Shown one piece after another: positions 31,431-36,116 of a stretch of 36,116 nucleotides of DNA; position 1 is the stretch's first letter; the number at the start of each line of letters is the position of its first letter. A model generated the notes under the pieces. That model worked only from the letters and a program-made list of their open reading frames with translations. It had not been told where the DNA came from and searched no databases. A program made the position numbers and the translations under genes. Source of the stretch: an uncultured Bacteroidota bacterium (lineage in GTDB: Bacteria; Bacteroidota; Bacteroidia; Bacteroidales; VadinHA17); assembly GCA_937864815.1 (NCBI GenBank), contig CALMJY010000080.1, positions 1 through 36,116 on the forward strand, written 5' to 3'.

Positions 31431-32654
31431 ATGTCATTCTTCTACGAAACCGATCCGGTGACCCTCCAAAAGAAAAGCACACAGCCATATATTGTCGCTA
31501 CAGCTTTCCTGTCTCTGTTTGGTATTGTTGGTTTTGCCTACTACGGCTTACCATTTTTTTATGACTTCATGGTTAAGGAATATGGCTGGTCAAGGACTGT
31601 TGTAACATCAGGAAATGCCATAGGGAAGCTTATTGTGGGACCACTCTTCGGATTTGTAGCCGGCTGGATGATTGACAAATACGGTCCGCGTCGGCTTATG
31701 CTTTCAGGGATACTTATGATGGGAGTGGCTCTTATCGGACTAAGTTTCTCCGACAACCTGGCAATGTTCTATCTCTTTTATGTTTTTAATGCACTTGGAT
31801 ACGTTTGCGGCGGTCCGCTTCCATGCCAGGTCATTATTTCAAGATGGTTTGATAAAAACAGGGGAAAGGCAATGGGGATAGCATATCTTGGTATTGGTAC
31901 CGGGGGTGCACTAGTTCCGCAAATAGCGGCTGGTCTGGAAAAAAATGTTGGCTGGCATTATGCACTCGCATCACTTGGAGTTCTTATAATGCTTTTCGCC
32001 TTGCCTATGGTGTATTTTATTAAAGGTGCTTCGGTAAAAGCTGTTGCCACAGGACATAAAGAAGACACAGTACCAATTAAAAGCATACTCCGCAATAAGA
32101 ACTTTTATCTTCTTGCCTTTGGAAGTATGTGTTCCATTGGTGCCGTTGGTGGTGTGGGGCAGCATCTTAAACTATATCTCCGCGATATTAATTTTGCACA
32201 GGCTGATGCTGCCAACGTAATGTCATTTGTGTTGCTTTCAAGTCTTGCAGGTCGTCTGCTGATGGGATGGCTTGCAGATATTTTCCGCCGGAAATATGTA
32301 ATGTTACTCATATATCTCATTGTGGCATCTGCTATCCCATTGCTTCTCATGCCTGATTTTCCGGGCAGGATTTACATTTTTGCAGTAATATTCGGTATCG
32401 GACTGGGAGGCGACTATATGATAATCCCTCTGATGGCAGGTGATCTGTTTGGCATAAGGGCTCTCGGTCGTACTATGGGAATTATCCTCGTTGCTGACGG
32501 TGTCGCAGAATCGATGTTCCCAATGCTGGTTGGACGGCTGTATGACTCAGCAAGCAGTTATACACCCGGATTCATTGTCCTTATCTGTATTGCTCTGACC
32601 GGAGCTGTGATCATCTCATTCCTGCCTAAACAGCAGTTAGCTAATAGCCGGTAG
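31431..32654 (+). CDS. MFS transporter of the oxalate/formate (OFA) or monocarboxylate type
   Basis: 407 residues from ATG 31431 (MSFFYETDPVTLQKK). Twelve helices; TM1-2 YYGLPFFYDFMVKEYGWSRTVVTSG and the loop DKYGPRRLMLSG are typical of the OFA/MCT branch, as are YVCGGPLPCQVIISRWFDKNRGKAMGIAYLGIGTGGALVP and the second-half loop LADIFRRKYVM. A monocarboxylate or similar organic acid is the likely substrate, but that is only family-level inference. It is divergent from the isomerase gene and convergent with the UroD-like gene (18 bp gap). Its TAG stop forms the loop of a perfect hairpin (32644-32662). Confidence 0.85.
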   Translation: MSFFYETDPVTLQKKSTQPYIVATAFLSLFGIVGFAYYGLPFFYDFMVKEYGWSRTVVTSGNAIGKLIVGPLFGFVAGWMIDKYGPRRLMLSGILMMGVALIGLSFSDNLAMFYLFYVFNALGYVCGGPLPCQVIISRWFDKNRGKAMGIAYLGIGTGGALVPQIAAGLEKNVGWHYALASLGVLIMLFALPMVYFIKGASVKAVATGHKEDTVPIKSILRNKNFYLLAFGSMCSIGAVGGVGQHLKLYLRDINFAQADAANVMSFVLLSSLAGRLLMGWLADIFRRKYVMLLIYLIVASAIPLLLMPDFPGRIYIFAVIFGIGLGGDYMIIPLMAGDLFGIRALGRTMGIILVADGVAESMFPMLVGRLYDSASSYTPGFIVLICIALTGAVIISFLPKQQLANSR

Positions 32655-32662
32655 CCGGCTAT
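32644..32662. terminator. Palindrome around the MFS stop codon
   Basis: ATAGCCGG (32644-32651) and CCGGCTAT (32655-32662) are perfectly complementary, and the 3-nt loop is the TAG stop codon itself. It lies between convergent genes and works on both strands, but no T-run follows. It may be a weak bidirectional terminator or an mRNA 3'-end stabiliser. Confidence 0.4.
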
Positions 32663-32672
32663 GGTATATATT

Positions 32673-33689
32673 CTATGAGTTAGGTGCTAATCCATGAGCA
32701 GCTTTCAAATAACTCAGCATATTTTCAACTGATGTATCAGGAGGTATTTCGCAGCCGGCTGATACAATTCCCCTGCCCCGCGTATCGGAGTAACATTGCT
32801 TCACACTCTCCTCAATGGATTTACTGTTTCCGTTCATAATTACAGTTACCGGATCGCTGTTACCAGACGGAACCTGCCCGGAAGGAAAAAGATCAATGTA
32901 GTTACCCATTGACCCAACCAGGTGATCTATATCCACAATATCTGCCCCTGTTTTTATCATATCAGGAAGGATACCGGATGTATTTCCGCATATATGTAGC
33001 TTGACTTTCGCCCCAAGTGAATGGACATGATCCACAATTGTTTTTTCAAGAGGAAATACGAATTCCTGGTAAAGATCTGGTGATATAAGTGAACAGACAG
33101 CATCTCCCATTCCAATGCAATGTGCACCTGCCTTCACCTGGGCTTCTGCAAATATCATGGCATTTTCTGCTATTATTGTCAATGCCTTTCTGATTTTTTC
33201 AGGATTTTCATATAGATCCATACATGCTGGTGAAACATCCCTGAGATCGCAATATTCTGCCAGCGGTCCTTCAACCCAGCCACAAATAAACTGTGTGTTT
33301 CCGACCTGTCTGCTAAACTCCCTTACCTCATCAACTCTCGATTTTAGTCTCGGTTGATCATCAACTTTAAATAACCTGATTCTGTCGATATCATCTATCT
33401 CATTTATAAGCCAGCCGGTGACCTGTGGCAGGTTGTTTTCAGGATAAGTCAGTCCTGTACCGTAGGCAGATGCTTCAGCATATGGATCAGACATCACATT
33501 GACCCAGTCATAACTAAAATCGGTAGCACATTTAATATTAGCTTCCACCTTTTTTCTGTAATCAAGGCAGAAATCCCTGTACCTGATGCCTGCATATTTC
33601 GCGGCAAGTCTCATCAGGATCGGATGGAAAGGTGGTCTGTCAACTTTCTTTCCTTCAATGAAATCCTGTGTTCTCTGTAGTGAATTCAT
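32673..33689 (-). CDS. Uroporphyrinogen decarboxylase-family protein, MtaA-like methyltransferase type
   Basis: 338 residues, UroD TIM-barrel superfamily. The zinc-thiol motif of methylcobamide:CoM methyltransferases is present: H232-x-C234 in KLHICGNTSG and C313 in SAGCEIPPDT, with VENMLSYLKAA after it. The Arg-rich start and FAGRYMPEY-type motifs of true HemE are absent, so heme synthesis is unlikely. It may move methyl groups from a corrinoid protein or act in demethylation of a methylated compound, but no corrinoid protein is encoded nearby. Its start is 6 bp after the stop of a Gfo/Idh oxidoreductase gene, so they share an operon. Confidence 0.8.
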   Translation of the reverse strand: MNSLQRTQDFIEGKKVDRPPFHPILMRLAAKYAGIRYRDFCLDYRKKVEANIKCATDFSYDWVNVMSDPYAEASAYGTGLTYPENNLPQVTGWLINEIDDIDRIRLFKVDDQPRLKSRVDEVREFSRQVGNTQFICGWVEGPLAEYCDLRDVSPACMDLYENPEKIRKALTIIAENAMIFAEAQVKAGAHCIGMGDAVCSLISPDLYQEFVFPLEKTIVDHVHSLGAKVKLHICGNTSGILPDMIKTGADIVDIDHLVGSMGNYIDLFPSGQVPSGNSDPVTVIMNGNSKSIEESVKQCYSDTRGRGIVSAGCEIPPDTSVENMLSYLKAAHGLAPNS

Positions 33690-33695
33690 ATGTGG

Positions 33696-34967
33696 TTACT
33701 TATTATCAAATTGTGAAAGATTTAACATTGGATCAAGTCTCATATTGGAGTTCCATAGTTCATCCCAGCCAATTTTTTCGCCTGCAATTGCAGCCTCCCT
33801 GCCCAGTATCGCAGTCAGTGCCGATTCAGCCCCTGATCTGGCTTCATTCAGATAGTTACCTGATTCAATACTTTTTATAAAAGCTATTTCCTTGTTTTTA
33901 TCTGCATCCTGAAGAGCTGACTGAAAAGCACCCGCACTTCTTTGTTCAGCAGTGAGCGGGGGAGCACCTGCTTTTGGAATACCTGAATCCCATGGTTTGT
34001 CTCCGGTTATAAAGACACCACCAGAATAATGAGCCTCGGCTGTTCCCTTTGTTCCGATGAATTTTGCACAAACATCGCCAAAACTTGTTCCGAACTGAAC
34101 AGCATGAACACTTACATTAATTCCTGGGTACTGGTATACGACCTGAAAATGCTTCCAGGTATCACCAAAAGTCTGGGTTGCATCTTTTCCACCTATTCCT
34201 GAGGCATTGACCGGTACTTTTTGAACGGCCCAGTTGCATACATCTATCATATGAATTGCCTGGTCAAGCATAGTTCCACCTGAAAGCGCATGAAAATGGT
34301 ATTGATTCCTTATCCTGATCTCATCCCATGTCATTCCTGCTGTATCTTTCGGATCGATTCGTGTTGCCAGGTAGCATAAGTGAACATTCAGCACCTCTCC
34401 GATATCCCCCTTCCTGATTCTTTCAACCATCTGTACATATGGTGTTGCATGTCTGATCTGAAATCCGATAACCATACTAAGTTTTCCGTTATAAAGGTTA
34501 CCAGTATGTTCTATTTTGCGGCAACCGGCAACATCAGGTGCTGCAGGTTTTTCACAATAGATATGCTTTCCTGCCTGGGCTGCTGCCTCAAAATAATCAG
34601 CATGGGTGTAGGCAGGAGATGAGATGAGTACAGCGTCAATATCCTTGAGAGCCAGCAGTTGCTGGTAGCATTTTGAACCTGTAAATGTATTTTGTTTGGG
34701 AATTGCCGCGAATCCTTTTTTTATGTTCTGTTCATCAAGTAATTTTTTTGATGCTTCAAGCTTGTCACTGAATAAATCAGCCATTGCAATAATGTTGATA
34801 TTGGTATGTTCCGACATAGACCTTATAACTGTTGTACCCCGTCCTCCGCATCCTATTATTCCCATTCTTATTGCAGAATTAGTCTGGCTTCCAAAAACTG
34901 TTTTTGGACGAAGAATAGTTACTGCTGAAAGGGCAGCAGTATTCTGTAAAAAAGCTCTTCTTTTCAT
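33696..34967 (-). CDS. Gfo/Idh/MocA-family oxidoreductase with Tat-like signal
   Basis: 423 residues. MKRRAFLQNTAALSAVTIL is a twin-arginine-type signal (RRxFLQ, hydrophobic 10-19), so export of a folded, cofactor-loaded enzyme is expected. Then comes the Rossmann motif MGIIGCGGRGTTVIRS (about 35-50), CEKPAAPDVAGCRKIE (the EKP motif) and HFHALSGGTMLDQAIHMIDVCNWA with the catalytic-site His/Asp. The C-terminal Gfo/Idh domain runs to about 410. NAD(P)-linked oxidation or isomerisation of a sugar or inositol-like compound is typical. Adjacent genes: a cytoplasmic Gfo/Idh paralogue upstream (64 bp) and the UroD-like gene downstream (6 bp). Confidence 0.88.
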   Translation of the reverse strand: MKRRAFLQNTAALSAVTILRPKTVFGSQTNSAIRMGIIGCGGRGTTVIRSMSEHTNINIIAMADLFSDKLEASKKLLDEQNIKKGFAAIPKQNTFTGSKCYQQLLALKDIDAVLISSPAYTHADYFEAAAQAGKHIYCEKPAAPDVAGCRKIEHTGNLYNGKLSMVIGFQIRHATPYVQMVERIRKGDIGEVLNVHLCYLATRIDPKDTAGMTWDEIRIRNQYHFHALSGGTMLDQAIHMIDVCNWAVQKVPVNASGIGGKDATQTFGDTWKHFQVVYQYPGINVSVHAVQFGTSFGDVCAKFIGTKGTAEAHYSGGVFITGDKPWDSGIPKAGAPPLTAEQRSAGAFQSALQDADKNKEIAFIKSIESGNYLNEARSGAESALTAILGREAAIAGEKIGWDELWNSNMRLDPMLNLSQFDNK

Positions 34968-35031
34968 ATCATATTGTTAATAGTTTCACAATTGAATACT
35001 CTTGTTAATGTAATGATGCCATGGCATTAAG

Positions 35032-36045
35032 TTAAAAATTAGAACCTGATTCCTTGTCGGCTTTGAATATAACTTCATGTGTGTGAAGTGCCTCAGTAAG
35101 ACTGGTAAGTGGCATTTCCTTTCCCTGGTCAAGCGCCTGAAAGAATGCTTCGAACTGTGTCTGATAAGGATGGTCGGATACATCACCAGAGTCAAGCATT
35201 TTCATTGATAACTCACTCCATTTTCCTTTATTCAGTCCACCCATTTTTGTTGAATAGAACTTGTTATCAAGCAGGCTGCCTTCACTGCCAACAAGGTGAA
35301 CATGAAAATAATAAGGCTGAAAACAATCTATTACCGAGGCTACCTTCCCGACCCTGCCATCTTTAAATTTAAGAAGGGTAACTGATGTTGTCGGATATTC
35401 ATATTTAGTGAAGTCCTTATTCTTCGAATATGTGGCAAAACTATTGACTTTTTCGACATCAGTACCCATGCATAATAGCAGTGCATCAAGCGCATGACAA
35501 CCGGCCGATAGAAGACTGCTGCCGGCTGAATCTTTCTTTACATTCCACCTGTATTGTCCATACCAGGGACCTATACCATGGTAATAATCTATCTCACCAT
35601 AGTGAATCTCACCAAGTATTCCGCTGTCAATAAGTGCTTTTGTGGTAAGGAACTGGCTTGAATAGCGGCATTCGAAACAAACACATGTTCTGACTCCTGC
35701 TTTGTCAACTGCCTTTTTCACTGATAAACAATCTTCCCAGGTAAGGGCAACAGGTTTTTCAATAATAAGATGCTTCCCTGCTTCAGCTGCCATAACAGCC
35801 TGTTTTGCGTGTTCGGCAGGATAGCTTGTTATTGAAACAACATGGATTGAAGTGTCTGAAAGCATCTTTGAAAGATTAGTGTAGCACTTTATGTTGCCAC
35901 CATGTTTTGCACTTAATTCTGATGAATCAAGATCGCGCGATGAACAGACAGCTGTTACCTGTGCCCATGGCGTCTTGTTTATGGCATCTATATGAGCACC
36001 TGCCGCCCAGCTGTAGCCTATTATTCCAACATTGTATTTTTTCAT
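35032..36045 (-). CDS. Gfo/Idh/MocA-family oxidoreductase (cytoplasmic)
   Basis: 337 residues, no signal peptide. NAD-binding start KYNVGIIGYSWAAGAHIDAI (3-22), where the usual GxGxxG is GYSWAAG. The EKP motif is in HLIIEKPVALTWEDC (about 92-106). SLLSAGCHALDALLLCMG is the GG/AHxxD active-site segment, and the C-terminal sheet domain covers about 125-330. It presumably oxidises or epimerises a polyol or sugar with NAD(P). First gene of an operon running to 32673. The upstream bases to the window end are AT-rich, then C-rich at 36100-36116; no full promoter was found. Confidence 0.9.
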   Translation of the reverse strand: MKKYNVGIIGYSWAAGAHIDAINKTPWAQVTAVCSSRDLDSSELSAKHGGNIKCYTNLSKMLSDTSIHVVSITSYPAEHAKQAVMAAEAGKHLIIEKPVALTWEDCLSVKKAVDKAGVRTCVCFECRYSSQFLTTKALIDSGILGEIHYGEIDYYHGIGPWYGQYRWNVKKDSAGSSLLSAGCHALDALLLCMGTDVEKVNSFATYSKNKDFTKYEYPTTSVTLLKFKDGRVGKVASVIDCFQPYYFHVHLVGSEGSLLDNKFYSTKMGGLNKGKWSELSMKMLDSGDVSDHPYQTQFEAFFQALDQGKEMPLTSLTEALHTHEVIFKADKESGSNF

Positions 36046-36116
36046 ATTATTTAAGATTATAAATTAATTCTGGCCGAAGTCATATTAAATGTATATTTTA
36101 ACCCCCAAACCCCCCA

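Noticed and set aside
32673-33689. hemE (uroporphyrinogen decarboxylase of heme synthesis)
   Set aside because: It carries the H-x-C...C zinc motif of corrinoid methyltransferases and lacks the HemE N-terminal motif; context is sugar catabolism.
36098-36116. Another heptamer array (C-rich) at the window end
   Set aside because: Only about two units are visible before the window stops, too few to call.

Overview
The window reads as chromosomal DNA of a Bacteroidota bacterium, most likely an environmental Bacteroidales/Marinilabiliales-type anaerobe. Grounds: AT-rich spacers, few Shine-Dalgarno sites, promoters of the Bacteroidota form TTTG-N19-TAnnTTTG (clear at 7486, 27219 and 30540), a DUF4831 lipoprotein, a TPR-type LytS kinase with a LytTR regulator, a CBS-less KdsD-like isomerase, and many Gfo/Idh and MFS genes. 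No tRNA, rRNA, transposase, phage gene or CRISPR array was seen.

Layout. 1-184: 5' end of an aspartokinase gene (minus). 452-2281: POT-family peptide transporter. 2589-5278: nnr (NAD(P)HX repair) and a DUF4831 lipoprotein. 5349-8320: secreted thioredoxin-like protein, MFS carrier, Cys-rich exported mini-protein and a cupin. 8323-18330: an accessory-looking block of lipid and phosphate genes (below). 18612-20644: pepD and a small membrane protein. 20660-23373: LytTR regulator and TPR histidine kinase. 23478-27197: three-gene biotin-dependent acyl-CoA carboxylase operon. 27365-30499: transglutaminase-like protein, then an N-acetylhexosamine-type sugar kinase and a sugar MFS permease. 30685-32654: sugar-phosphate isomerase and a divergent MFS gene. 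32673-36045: UroD/MtaA-like methyltransferase-family protein and two Gfo/Idh oxidoreductases in one operon.

The most interesting region is 8.3-18.3 kb. It combines a calcineurin-type phosphoesterase of the LpxH/PlcP kind overlapping an MGDG-synthase-like glycosyltransferase, a second odd GT-B-like protein, a degenerate SDR, an OlsF-type fused acyltransferase for aminolipids, a DedA/VTT membrane protein, a DUF2934 mini-protein, and a PiT phosphate transporter with DUF47 partners. Known bacterial phosphate-starvation remodelling uses PlcP + glycosyltransferase (glycolipids) and Ols enzymes (ornithine lipids). The block may therefore be a phosphorus-sparing lipid-remodelling island. All four of its main control regions hold 11-bp-phased GTT...GTTA direct repeats resembling a Pho-box layout. 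The PiT-DUF47 module is tandemly duplicated, and one PiT copy has collapsed to a 199-bp remnant.

Several spacers carry degenerate 7-bp (once 8-bp) tandem arrays, two of them with self-complementary arms. All function calls come from reading motifs by eye; no database search was run.
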